A stretch of DNA of 12,179 nucleotides from Clostridium sp. (GTDB lineage: Bacteria; Bacillota; Clostridia; Clostridiales; Clostridiaceae). Numbering within the stretch: the first letter of the stretch is position 1; each line of letters begins with the position of its first letter. Under the pieces are notes generated by a model, which had not been told where the DNA came from, made no database searches, and saw only the letters and a program-made list of their open reading frames with translations. The DNA lies in the NCBI GenBank assembly GCA_012511315.1, contig JAAZGI010000185.1, forward strand, positions 1-12,179. Reading direction: 5' to 3'. Below are positions 1 through 8,139 of this stretch, one piece after another. The position numbers and the translations under genes were made by a program.

Positions 1-207
1 AAAGGCAAGATTGTGAAAAATAATTTAGCCGTAGGCTTATCCCTAGAGGATGTTAAAAAAGCAAAAGAAGTTTTAATCATAGCAGGCGGTAGCTCGAAGG
101 CAGAGGCAATCTTGTCCATTGATTTTAATAACATTAATGGAATTCTGATTACTGATGAGGGAGCAGCTCGAGGAATGATGGAACTTTTAAATCATATAGC
201 AATATAA
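1..207 (+). CDS. cggR: CggR-like central glycolytic gene regulator (SorC/DeoR family), 3' end only
   Basis: Only the last 68 codons are present; the reading frame is open at the left edge and ends at a TAA at 205-207. The visible part is the end of a SorC-type sugar-phosphate-binding domain: a GLSLEDVKKAKEV stretch, the IIAGGSSKAEAI glycine-rich segment and the terminal LITDEGAARGMMELL helix. These are hallmarks of CggR/SorC C-termini. In Bacillus, CggR represses the gap operon and is relieved by fructose-1,6-bisphosphate. The position directly upstream of gap-pgk-tpiA-gpmI-eno supports the same role here. The N-terminal DNA-binding domain lies outside the window, so function is inferred from family and context. 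The GTG at 13 is internal and not a start. Confidence 0.85.
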   Translation, partial: KGKIVKNNLAVGLSLEDVKKAKEVLIIAGGSSKAEAILSIDFNNINGILITDEGAARGMMELLNHIAI

Positions 208-246
208 ATGGTAAGCAATATAAATGGTAAGAAATATAAATAAAGG
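201..246 (+). repeat. 16-bp tandem direct repeat at the end of cggR
   Basis: The unit AATATAAATGGTAAG plus one variable base occurs at 201-216 and 217-232, followed by a partial third copy, AATATAAATAAAGG, at 233-246. The first copy contains the cggR stop codon, and an ATG follows immediately at 208 (TAAATG). That ATG opens an 11-codon reading frame through the repeats (ending 243) with no visible ribosome binding site, so it is probably not a gene. The array looks like local slippage duplication. Confidence 0.85.
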
Positions 247-273
247 ACAGATCAAATCTGACATAAGATTTGT
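247..273 (+). promoter_or_regulatory. Overlapping inverted repeats in the gap leader, candidate operator or processing site
   Basis: Two overlapping dyads are visible. CAGAT-CAA-ATCTG lies at 249-261, and CAAATC-N8-GATTTG at 253-272 with perfect 6-bp arms. They sit between cggR and gap, where a CggR operator or the known cggR-gap mRNA processing structure might be expected. The sequence does not match the Bacillus CggR operator (GGGAC/TGTC half-sites) apart from GGACA at 245-249. The assignment is tentative. Confidence 0.3.
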
Positions 274-330
274 AAAAAAAGTTTATAACATAGCGAACAA
301 TGGTTAGAAAATTATAGATGAATATAGAAT

Positions 331-336
331 TATAAT
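331..336 (+). promoter_or_regulatory. Possible gap promoter (-10 only)
   Basis: A perfect TATAAT lies 55 bp upstream of the gap start codon, in very AT-rich DNA. No convincing -35 is found at 16-18 bp spacing; the nearest candidate, TTAGAA at 304-309, is 21 bp away. gap may be transcribed from here, by read-through from cggR, or both. Confidence 0.25.
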
Positions 337-391
337 GAAACAAAAAGATACATGTTAAATTGCAAAGTTGAAAATTCAGGAGGAATTTTAG

Positions 392-1417
<1,026 letters not shown>

Positions 1418-1426
1418 TTCAAGGCG

Positions 1427-1440
1427 ATCAAATCTTTGAT
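1427..1440 (+). repeat. Short perfect inverted repeat after gap
   Basis: ATCAAA-TC-TTTGAT lies between the gap stop codon and the terminator hairpin. With only 2 nt between the arms it can form just a strained hairpin, so it is more likely a DNA-level site or chance. Confidence 0.35.
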
Positions 1441-1444
1441 GGAT

Positions 1445-1485
1445 AAAGTCCGGTCTATAGCATCAGTTATAAGCCGGACTTTTTT
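1445..1485 (+). terminator. Rho-independent terminator or attenuator between gap and pgk
   Basis: AAAGTCCGG at 1445-1453 pairs perfectly with CCGGACTTT at 1474-1482. The stem continues inward through mostly A-U and G-U pairs (TCTATAG against TTATAAG) to a CATCAG loop. Six T residues run from 1480 to 1485. It lies inside what is otherwise an operon and leaves only 49 bp before pgk. Either it is leaky, lowering pgk-tpiA-gpmI relative to gap, or pgk has its own promoter. A weak candidate is TTGAAC at 1484-1489, 17 bp before AAGAAT at 1507-1512. Confidence 0.8.
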
Positions 1486-1534
1486 GAACGTAATGAGACC
1501 ATTAAAAAGAATGATTCAATTGGGAGGAACAGGG

Positions 1535-2737
1535 ATGAATTACAACAAAAAAACAGTAGAGGACATTGACGTCAAAGGTAAGCGAACTTTGGTCCGGTGT
1601 GACTTTAATGTACCCATGAAGGATGGACAAATCACCGACACGTCAAGACTAAAGGGAGCTTTGCCAACGCTACGCTATCTTTCAGAACATGGTGCACGGC
1701 TCATATTGACATCTCATTTGGGCAAGCCAAAGGGAGCAGATGAGAGTTTAAGCTTGGCTCCAGTGGCAAAAGCTTTGGCAGAACTTTTAGATCGCCCGGT
1801 ATTGTTTGCCAAGGATGATTCGGTGGTAGGGCCGGAAGCGAAAAAAGCAGTTGAGGCCATGGCAGATGGGGACATCATTCTTTTAGAGAACACTCGTTTT
1901 CGCTCAGAAGAAAGTAAGAACGATGAGAGCTTTGCTCGTGAATTGGCTTCCTTGGCTGAGGTTTACGTAAATGACGCCTTTGGCACAGCCCACCGTGCCC
2001 ATGCATCCACAGAAGGAGTAACTCACTTCTTGGATACAGCAGTGGCTGGATACCTAATTGAAAAAGAATTGAAATTTTTAGGGGACGCGATCAATAAACC
2101 AGAGCGTCCATTTATAGCAATCTTAGGAGGAGCTAAGGTTTCAGATAAAATAAATGTGATTAACAGCTTGCTTGAGAAAGTGGACAGCCTGATTATTGGG
2201 GGTGGCATGGCCTATACTTTTTTAAAGGCCCAAGGCTATACCATAGGAAATTCTCTCCTTGAGGAAGATAAAATGGATTATGCCTTGGAAATGGTAGAAA
2301 AGGCCCAAAAGCTTGGGGTCAATCTATTACTGCCGGTGGACCACATAGTTGGTGCAGAATTTTCTGAAGACACCGAGCCCGTTGTAACGGAAGACCAAAA
2401 CATCCCAGAGGGATTTATGGGGATGGATATTGGCCCGAAAACCAGAAAACTTTATGCTGAGGCGATTGCAGACTCCAAAACAGTGGTTTGGAATGGCCCC
2501 ATGGGTGTGTTTGAATTTAAAAACTTTGCCCAAGGAACTATTGCGGTAGCCGAAGCCATGGCTAAGTCCCAAGCAACAACAGTAATTGGCGGTGGAGACT
2601 CAGCGGCGGCAGCCAATCAATTAGGTTTTGGCGATCAGATGACGCATATTTCCACTGGTGGTGGAGCTTCTTTGGAATTTCTTGAAGGGCAAGAATTACC
2701 AGGAATTGCAGCACTTAATGATAGGGAGGACAATTAA
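1535..2737 (+). CDS. pgk: Phosphoglycerate kinase
   Basis: Transfers phosphate from 1,3-bisphosphoglycerate to ADP, giving ATP and 3-phosphoglycerate. The protein is 400 aa, typical of bacterial PGK. Substrate-binding residues are in RCDFNVP (R21, D23, N25), [16 protein letters not shown] and [10 protein letters not shown]. The nucleotide-binding half shows GGAKVSDKI, the hinge-region NGPMGVFE and the [13 protein letters not shown] loop. The C-terminus is [18 protein letters not shown]. The frame is open from ATG 1436, but that would run coding sequence through the terminator hairpin. The ATG at 1535, with GGGAGG at 1522-1527 (7 nt spacing) and the conserved [18 protein letters not shown] start, is chosen. 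The tpiA ribosome binding site lies inside its last codons, indicating coupled translation. Confidence 0.98.
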   Translation: MNYNKKTVEDIDVKGKRTLVRCDFNVPMKDGQITDTSRLKGALPTLRYLSEHGARLILTSHLGKPKGADESLSLAPVAKALAELLDRPVLFAKDDSVVGPEAKKAVEAMADGDIILLENTRFRSEESKNDESFARELASLAEVYVNDAFGTAHRAHASTEGVTHFLDTAVAGYLIEKELKFLGDAINKPERPFIAILGGAKVSDKINVINSLLEKVDSLIIGGGMAYTFLKAQGYTIGNSLLEEDKMDYALEMVEKAQKLGVNLLLPVDHIVGAEFSEDTEPVVTEDQNIPEGFMGMDIGPKTRKLYAEAIADSKTVVWNGPMGVFEFKNFAQGTIAVAEAMAKSQATTVIGGGDSAAAANQLGFGDQMTHISTGGGASLEFLEGQELPGIAALNDREDN

Positions 2738-2738
2738 A

Positions 2739-3491
2739 ATGAGACAACCTGTAATTGCAGGAAACTGGAAGATGCACTATACGCTATCTGAAGCGGTCAA
2801 GATGGTGGAAGATTTAATACCAATGGTAAAAGAAGCAGAGGCTGAGGTGGTATTGTGCGTACCGTATATTCATTTGCCAAAACTTCGTGAATTAACCAAG
2901 GGAAGCAATGTGAAAATTGGAGCCCAGAACATGCACTTTGAAGAAAAAGGTGCTTATACAGGCGAGATTTCTCCCAGCATGTTGGCAGACTTGGCCATTG
3001 ACTATGTGATTGTTGGTCACTCTGAGCGGAGACAATATTTTGCTGAAACCGATGAAACCGTTAATAAGAAGTTGAAAGCTGCTTTTAACCATCAGCTGAT
3101 TCCTATCATGTGCTGTGGGGAAACCTTAGAGCAAAGAGAACAAGGAGAAACTGAATCTCATTTAAAGAGTCAGATTAAATTGGGCTTAGTGGATCTAACG
3201 AAAGATCAAGTCGAACAAATGATTATCGCCTATGAACCAATCTGGGCAATAGGTACCGGTAAAACAGCAACGGCAGAAGATGCTAATAAAACCATTGCCA
3301 TGATTCGTGAAACGGTGCAAGATCTATATGGTCGTGAAGTATCCGAGGCGGTGCGTATTCAGTACGGTGGCTCAGTAAAGCCAGATACTATAAAAGAACA
3401 GATGGGAATGTCTGATATTGATGGCGCATTAGTGGGCGGAGCTTCTCTAAAGGCAGAAGATTTTTCAAAGATCGTTTGTTATAATAAGTAG
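2739..3491 (+). CDS. tpiA: Triosephosphate isomerase
   Basis: Interconverts dihydroxyacetone phosphate and glyceraldehyde-3-phosphate. The protein is 250 aa, normal for this TIM barrel. N9 and K11 in AGNWKM bind substrate. H94 in VGHSERR and E166 in [15 protein letters not shown] are the catalytic pair, and the latter run includes the loop-6 lid. YGGSVKP and GALVGGASL near the end form the phosphate-binding site. The ATG lies one base after the pgk stop codon. Its AGGGAGGA ribosome binding site is at 2723-2730, inside pgk. An in-frame upstream start within pgk is rejected because it would add 27 non-conserved residues. Confidence 0.98.
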   Translation: MRQPVIAGNWKMHYTLSEAVKMVEDLIPMVKEAEAEVVLCVPYIHLPKLRELTKGSNVKIGAQNMHFEEKGAYTGEISPSMLADLAIDYVIVGHSERRQYFAETDETVNKKLKAAFNHQLIPIMCCGETLEQREQGETESHLKSQIKLGLVDLTKDQVEQMIIAYEPIWAIGTGKTATAEDANKTIAMIRETVQDLYGREVSEAVRIQYGGSVKPDTIKEQMGMSDIDGALVGGASLKAEDFSKIVCYNK

Positions 3492-3532
3492 AGAATATAT
3501 TGTCCCTTAAACCGGTGGGAGAAAGGAATCGT

Positions 3533-5065
3533 ATGAAAAAACCTGTTATGTTGCTGATTCTGGATGGCTTCGGTCTAAATCCAAGAACCGAGGGAAATGC
3601 AGTGAAAGCAGCTCATAAACCGAATTTTAATTATTACTGGAACAATTATCCAAGAACCACCCTAAATGCCTCAGGCTTAGCGGTGGGATTGCCTGAAGGC
3701 CAAATGGGAAATTCAGAAGTTGGACACATGAACATGGGAGCCGGACGAGTGGTTTATCAAGAGTTAACTCGAATCTCTGAATTGATTAAAACCCAGGAGT
3801 TCTTTCGCAATGAGGCGCTTAACATGGCCTTTGATCATGCCATCAAAGAGGACAAGGCGCTTCACCTGTTGGGCTTAGTTTCCGATGGGGGAGTTCATTC
3901 TCACATTGATCACATTAAGGCTTTGATTAAATTAGCCAAGGATAAAGGACTTAAGAAACTGTATCTTCATGCCTTTATGGATGGCCGGGATACGTCTCCA
4001 ACTGCTGGTGCGTCCTATTTAAAAGAACTCAAAGAATTGATGGACATGGAAAAAACCGGAGAAATTGCTTCGGTGAGCGGTCGCTACTATGCCATGGATC
4101 GTGATAATCGTTGGGAACGAATTGAACGAGCCTATGATGCCATGGTCTACGGAACCAGTAATCAAACAGAGGATGCCATTGCCTATCTAAAAGCCTCTTA
4201 TCAAAAGAATATTACTGATGAGTTTATTGAACCAGTTGCCCTGGTTAAAAATGGCAAACCAGTCGGTCTCATTGAACAAGGCGACTCTGTGGTTTTCTTT
4301 AACTTCCGCCCAGACCGCGCCAGAGAAATTACCCGGGCACTCAATGATGAGGAGTTCGCTGGTTTTTCTAGGCAGGGACTTAACTTAACCTATGTTACCC
4401 TGACTCAGTATGACCGGACTTTAAATAATGTCCATGTAGCCTATCATCCACAAGAATTTACCCATATGTTAGGAGAACTCCTAGCCGAGGCTGGTAAAAA
4501 GCAATTGCGGATTGCTGAAACCGAAAAGTATGCCCACGTCACCTTCTTTTTTAATGGCGGTGTGGAAGAGCCGATGCCGGGAGAAGATCGTATTTTAGTG
4601 CCCTCACCTAAAGTTGCCACCTATGACCTTCAACCGGAGATGAGCGCCTCTGGCATTACTCAAGGGGTGTTAAAGGCTATGGATGAGAAAGACTACGATC
4701 TGATCGTGCTGAATTATGCCAATTGCGATATGGTAGGCCATACCGGTGTCTTTGAAGCGGCTAAAACAGCAGTGGAGTATTTAGATGGAGCCATGAAGCA
4801 GGTCATTGACAAGGTGCTATCACAAGATGGAACGGTTTTTGTGACTGCTGACCATGGAAATGCCGAACAGCTACTTGATTATGAAACGGGCAAAGTATTT
4901 ACAGCTCATACCATTAATCCGGTGCCACTGATTTACATTACCAATCATCCAGAGCAAACATTACGAGAGGATGGCATTCTATCTGACATTGCACCAACTA
5001 TCTTAGAAGAGATGGGGATGGTGGTGCCAGCTGAAATGACCAGCAAATCCTTGTTTAACCGTTAA
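3533..5065 (+). CDS. gpmI: 2,3-bisphosphoglycerate-independent phosphoglycerate mutase
   Basis: Isomerises 3-phosphoglycerate to 2-phosphoglycerate using two Mn2+ ions and a phosphoserine intermediate. The protein is 510 aa, the usual size. D11 (LDGFG) and S61 in MGNSEVGHMNMGAGR are a metal ligand and the phosphorylated serine. H122 lies in GGVHSHIDH. Substrate-binding segments include DGRDTSPTAG and NFRPDRAREI. The second metal set is D399 and H403 (CDMVGHTG), D440-H441 (TADHGNAE) and H459. The ATG at 3533 with AAAGG at 3522-3526 is chosen over an in-frame TTG at 3500, which adds 11 unconserved residues. It follows tpiA by 41 bp and is probably cotranscribed with it. No clear hairpin terminator follows. 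Confidence 0.98.
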   Translation: MKKPVMLLILDGFGLNPRTEGNAVKAAHKPNFNYYWNNYPRTTLNASGLAVGLPEGQMGNSEVGHMNMGAGRVVYQELTRISELIKTQEFFRNEALNMAFDHAIKEDKALHLLGLVSDGGVHSHIDHIKALIKLAKDKGLKKLYLHAFMDGRDTSPTAGASYLKELKELMDMEKTGEIASVSGRYYAMDRDNRWERIERAYDAMVYGTSNQTEDAIAYLKASYQKNITDEFIEPVALVKNGKPVGLIEQGDSVVFFNFRPDRAREITRALNDEEFAGFSRQGLNLTYVTLTQYDRTLNNVHVAYHPQEFTHMLGELLAEAGKKQLRIAETEKYAHVTFFFNGGVEEPMPGEDRILVPSPKVATYDLQPEMSASGITQGVLKAMDEKDYDLIVLNYANCDMVGHTGVFEAAKTAVEYLDGAMKQVIDKVLSQDGTVFVTADHGNAEQLLDYETGKVFTAHTINPVPLIYITNHPEQTLREDGILSDIAPTILEEMGMVVPAEMTSKSLFNR

Positions 5066-5117
5066 GTCAAAAAATGGGTAAATCGAAATAGCAAAAGATT
5101 TACAGGTTGAAAAACAT

Positions 5118-5200
5118 ATAAGCTGAAAAGTTAAAAACTAGATTATAAGCTAAAAAGCTAAAACGACTAAAAGCTAAAAAGCGAAAAGATTAAAAACTGA
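5118..5200 (+). repeat. Degenerate A-rich repeat, about three copies
   Basis: The core AAGCTRAAAAG occurs at 5120-5130, 5147-5157 and 5171-5181, spaced 27 and 24 bp apart. Each copy is followed by variants of YTAAAAACTA. The tract is strongly strand-biased (A on the + strand). An 11-mer from it (AGATTAAAAAC, 5187-5197) recurs at 9447-9457. The nature of the repeat is unknown. Confidence 0.6.
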
Positions 5201-5251
5201 GAAATTGCAACTCAAGACTAATAAGACGGGTTCATTATTACTAAAAGCGAT

Positions 5252-5274
5252 GAAAGTTCAAGTTTTGAGTTTTC
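5252..5274 (+). repeat. Imperfect inverted repeat upstream of eno
   Basis: GAAAGTTCAA and TTGAGTTTTC, separated by GTT, match at 8 of 10 paired positions. The dyad overlaps the weak -35-like TTCAAG and ends 36 bp before the eno start. It could be an operator for eno; no known family is recognised. Confidence 0.35.
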
Positions 5275-5289
5275 CACGCTGTAAAATAA

Positions 5290-6606
<1,317 letters not shown>

Positions 6607-6632
6607 AAAAAGACTACATCAAGCTTAAAAAA

Positions 6633-6653
6633 GGCTAGTAATGTAGACTAGTT
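6633..6653 (+). terminator. Weak hairpin after eno, possible terminator
   Basis: CTAGT at 6635-6639 pairs with ACTAG at 6647-6651 and is extended by two G-U pairs. The downstream tract (TTCTAATTATTT) is only moderately T-rich. An alternative pairing of CTACAT (6614-6619) with ATGTAG (6641-6646) competes. This is the only termination-like structure between eno and the ferritin gene. Confidence 0.25.
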
Positions 6654-6694
6654 CTAATTATTTAGAGTAATATCATAGTTTAGACACGGTTCGT

Positions 6695-6725
6695 TCAAGT
6701 TTTAAAGAGCTGACTGTCTTATAAT
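6695..6725 (+). promoter_or_regulatory. Candidate ferritin promoter
   Basis: A perfect TATAAT lies at 6720-6725, 70 bp upstream of the ferritin start. The best -35 is TTCAAG at 6695-6700 with a long 19-bp spacer. The -10 lies in TTATAATTAAGGTAT, which matches only one half of the PerR box consensus, so peroxide control is not supported. Confidence 0.4.
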
Positions 6726-6752
6726 TAAGGTATTGGATAAAAACTAATGGAA

Positions 6753-6774
6753 TAACAAGTTTTGTTAGCTAACA
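6753..6774 (+). promoter_or_regulatory. Three alternating TAACA half-sites in the ferritin leader, candidate operator
   Basis: TAACAA (6753-6758), GTT, TTGTTA (6762-6767) form a perfect dyad. The same TTGTTA then pairs with the next TAACA to make a perfect 12-bp palindrome, TGTTAGCTAACA (6763-6774). The result is three half-sites in alternating orientation just upstream of the ribosome binding site. This suggests binding of a dimeric or multimeric repressor. The half-site resembles that of Rex, but the spacing does not fit the Rex consensus. Confidence 0.45.
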
Positions 6775-6795
6775 CTACTACAGGGGGGAAATTAA

Positions 6796-7320
6796 ATGGC
6801 ACTAAGTGAAAAACTACTCGATATGTTCAATGAACAAATCAAACATGAGTATGACTCAAGAAACGTTTATTTTGGAATGGAATCTTATTTAAGAGACGAG
6901 GGGTGGGATGGTTTTGCAAATTTCATGCACCATCAAGCAGATGAAGAAATGGTTCATTGCCGCTACTTCATGGAATTCCTTGCCTTTACTGGACATAAAT
7001 GGGAAATGAGAGCTTTAGATGCTCAAACCAATCAGTATGATTCAGTTTTAGACGTATTCCAAAAGGGGCTTGAGCATGAAAAGTTCATTACAAGAAAAAT
7101 CAATGAGCTTTATAACCAAGCGGTAGAAGACAAGAATTATCTAGCACAAAAGTTCTTAGACTGGTATATCCACGAGCAAGCGGAAGAAGAAGATAACTTT
7201 AGCACATGGTTAACCCAAATTGAACGTTCAAAGGGTGGACCAGGTATGGTTATGCTTGATAAAGAAGCTGCAGCTAGAGTATTTACTCCACCATCAAACC
7301 CACCAGTGGATCCTCTTTAA
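6796..7320 (+). CDS. ftnA: Ferritin (non-haem, FtnA-type)
   Basis: Iron storage protein expected to form a 24-subunit cytosolic shell that oxidises Fe(II) and stores it as a ferric mineral. The protein is 174 aa, normal for bacterial ferritin. The four-helix bundle carries every ferroxidase residue of the E. coli FtnA type: E18, Y25, E50, E51, H54 (DEEMVHCRYF), E95, E127, Q128, E130 and E131 (WYIHEQAEEE). No haem-ligand methionine of the bacterioferritin kind is evident at the usual position, favouring ferritin. The C-terminus ends in a proline-rich tail, FTPPSNPPVDPL, beyond the fifth helix. GGGGGG at 6783-6788 lies 7 nt before the ATG. The gene stands alone, with its own promoter candidate and a strong terminator. 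It interrupts the frequent eno-secG-rnr neighbourhood. Confidence 0.95.
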   Translation: MALSEKLLDMFNEQIKHEYDSRNVYFGMESYLRDEGWDGFANFMHHQADEEMVHCRYFMEFLAFTGHKWEMRALDAQTNQYDSVLDVFQKGLEHEKFITRKINELYNQAVEDKNYLAQKFLDWYIHEQAEEEDNFSTWLTQIERSKGGPGMVMLDKEAAARVFTPPSNPPVDPL

Positions 7321-7360
7321 TAACTAAATTAAATTAAAAAAATATAATGGTTAAACCCCA

Positions 7361-7396
7361 AAAGAGAGCCAGTTGCTTAAGCGACTGGCTCTCTTT
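7361..7396 (+). terminator. Strong Rho-independent terminator after ferritin
   Basis: A 16-bp stem (7361-7376 with 7381-7396) has one G-U pair and a TTAA loop. The arms contain GAGAGCCAGT and ACTGGCTCTC. The T-run after the stem is short because the last three Ts pair with the A-run. The structure is nearly symmetrical and may act on both strands. Confidence 0.8.
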
Positions 7397-7464
7397 GACC
7401 TCCTAAACTTTACATGAGAATTACGGGCCCAGTATTTAGTTGATGAAAAAGTACAAGAAAATAT

Positions 7465-7493
7465 TTGGCAATACGGAAAATATAGTTTATTTT
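7465..7493 (+). promoter_or_regulatory. Candidate promoter for the recombinase-like gene
   Basis: TTGGCA (7465-7470) is separated by 17 bp from TATTTT (7488-7493). This is 42 bp upstream of the start codon and downstream of the ferritin terminator, where a new promoter is needed. Confidence 0.4.
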
Positions 7494-7534
7494 TTATATG
7501 AAAATTACAGGTAGTTAAAAAGGAGCTGAATAAT

Positions 7535-7999
7535 ATGGCTTTTGCAAATAATGAAGATTATGAAGGCGCTCTAAAACTGGTCGATGAAATTAGGGTTAGA
7601 AATGGAGTTTTTTTAGAGGAGTTTAAAAAGGATTTAGAGAAGGCAGGTTTAGTTAAAAAAACCATCACACGGCACATCAACAACATTGATTTATATATTA
7701 ATGATTACTTATTAAGAGAAGAACCGTTAGAAATGAGGGAGGGAACTTCCTCAGCTAACCTGGACGATTTTATAAGCTATTTTTTCATTAGAAAATGTTT
7801 ATGGTCTACCCCAGCCACCATTAAAACTACAACGGCAAGTATTAAGAAGTTTTATAAATATATGCTAGAGCGAGGCCGAATCGATCAAGCAGACTACATT
7901 GAGCTTACTTCAACCATTAAAGAAATGTCTGAAGAATGGATGGAAATGTGTCGACAGTATAACGATCCTGATGGTGAAGATCCCTTTTCGATCTTTTAA
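7535..7999 (+). CDS. Small protein resembling a solo tyrosine-recombinase N-terminal (SAM-like) domain
   Basis: A 154-aa protein of unknown function. The middle (about residues 22-115) resembles the core-binding SAM-like domain of XerC/XerD integrases. It has a helix ending in KKTITRHINNIDLYINDYL, a loop, the DDFISYFFIRKCLW helix, then TIKTTTASIKKFYKYMLERG. That last stretch is reminiscent of the recombinase signature in which a short helix is followed by KxFYxYL. The catalytic domain with its R-H-R-Y residues is entirely absent, and the frame ends cleanly after an acidic tail (NDPDGEDPFSIF). There is no sign of a frameshifted catalytic half downstream, because a terminator follows at once. 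AAGGAG at 7520-7525 lies 9 nt from the ATG. It probably binds DNA or protein rather than recombining. The fold assignment is an inference from pattern only. Confidence 0.75.
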   Translation: MAFANNEDYEGALKLVDEIRVRNGVFLEEFKKDLEKAGLVKKTITRHINNIDLYINDYLLREEPLEMREGTSSANLDDFISYFFIRKCLWSTPATIKTTTASIKKFYKYMLERGRIDQADYIELTSTIKEMSEEWMEMCRQYNDPDGEDPFSIF

Positions 8000-8021
8000 T
8001 CAATAAAATTTCCAAAAAGAA

Positions 8022-8049
8022 AAAAGCTGGACTTTCGAGCCCAGCTTTT
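8022..8049. terminator. Bidirectional terminator between convergent genes
   Basis: AAAAGCTGG (8022-8030) pairs with CCAGCTTTT (8041-8049) around a 10-nt loop. On the + strand the stem ends in TTTT after the recombinase-like gene. On the - strand it is followed by a TTTTTTCTTTTT-like run, a better U-tract, serving the DUF1002 gene. Confidence 0.8.
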
Positions 8050-8085
8050 GTGATGTATTTAAAATAATAAAGTGACGAGCTATAG

Positions 8086-8112
8086 GTTAAAATGTTCACT
8101 TAAAATTTTAAC
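8086..8112. repeat. AT-rich inverted repeat downstream of the DUF1002 gene
   Basis: GTTAAAAT (8086-8093) and ATTTTAAC (8105-8112) are perfect 8-bp arms around 11 bp. They lie 28 bp past the DUF1002 stop codon. It may help end or stabilise the minus-strand transcript; it is too AT-rich to be a good terminator on its own. Confidence 0.4.
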
Positions 8113-8139
8113 AGAAACCAGTGTTCAGAAATTCAATTG

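Noticed and set aside
1436..1534. Longer N-terminus for phosphoglycerate kinase starting at the upstream ATG
   Set aside because: It would translate through a terminator hairpin, lacks a ribosome binding site, and adds residues absent from the family.
3500..3532. TTG start extending phosphoglycerate mutase by 11 residues
   Set aside because: The downstream ATG has the ribosome binding site and begins exactly where family conservation begins.
5118..5200. CRISPR array
   Set aside because: The repeats are short, degenerate and A-rich, with no constant-length unique spacers and no cas genes nearby.
6719..6733. PerR box over the ferritin -10
   Set aside because: Only the left half (TTATAAT) matches; the right half differs at four of seven positions.
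6762..6774. Rex operator in the ferritin leader
   Set aside because: The half-sites resemble Rex, but only 2 bp separate TGTTA and TAACA, where the Rex consensus needs about 6.
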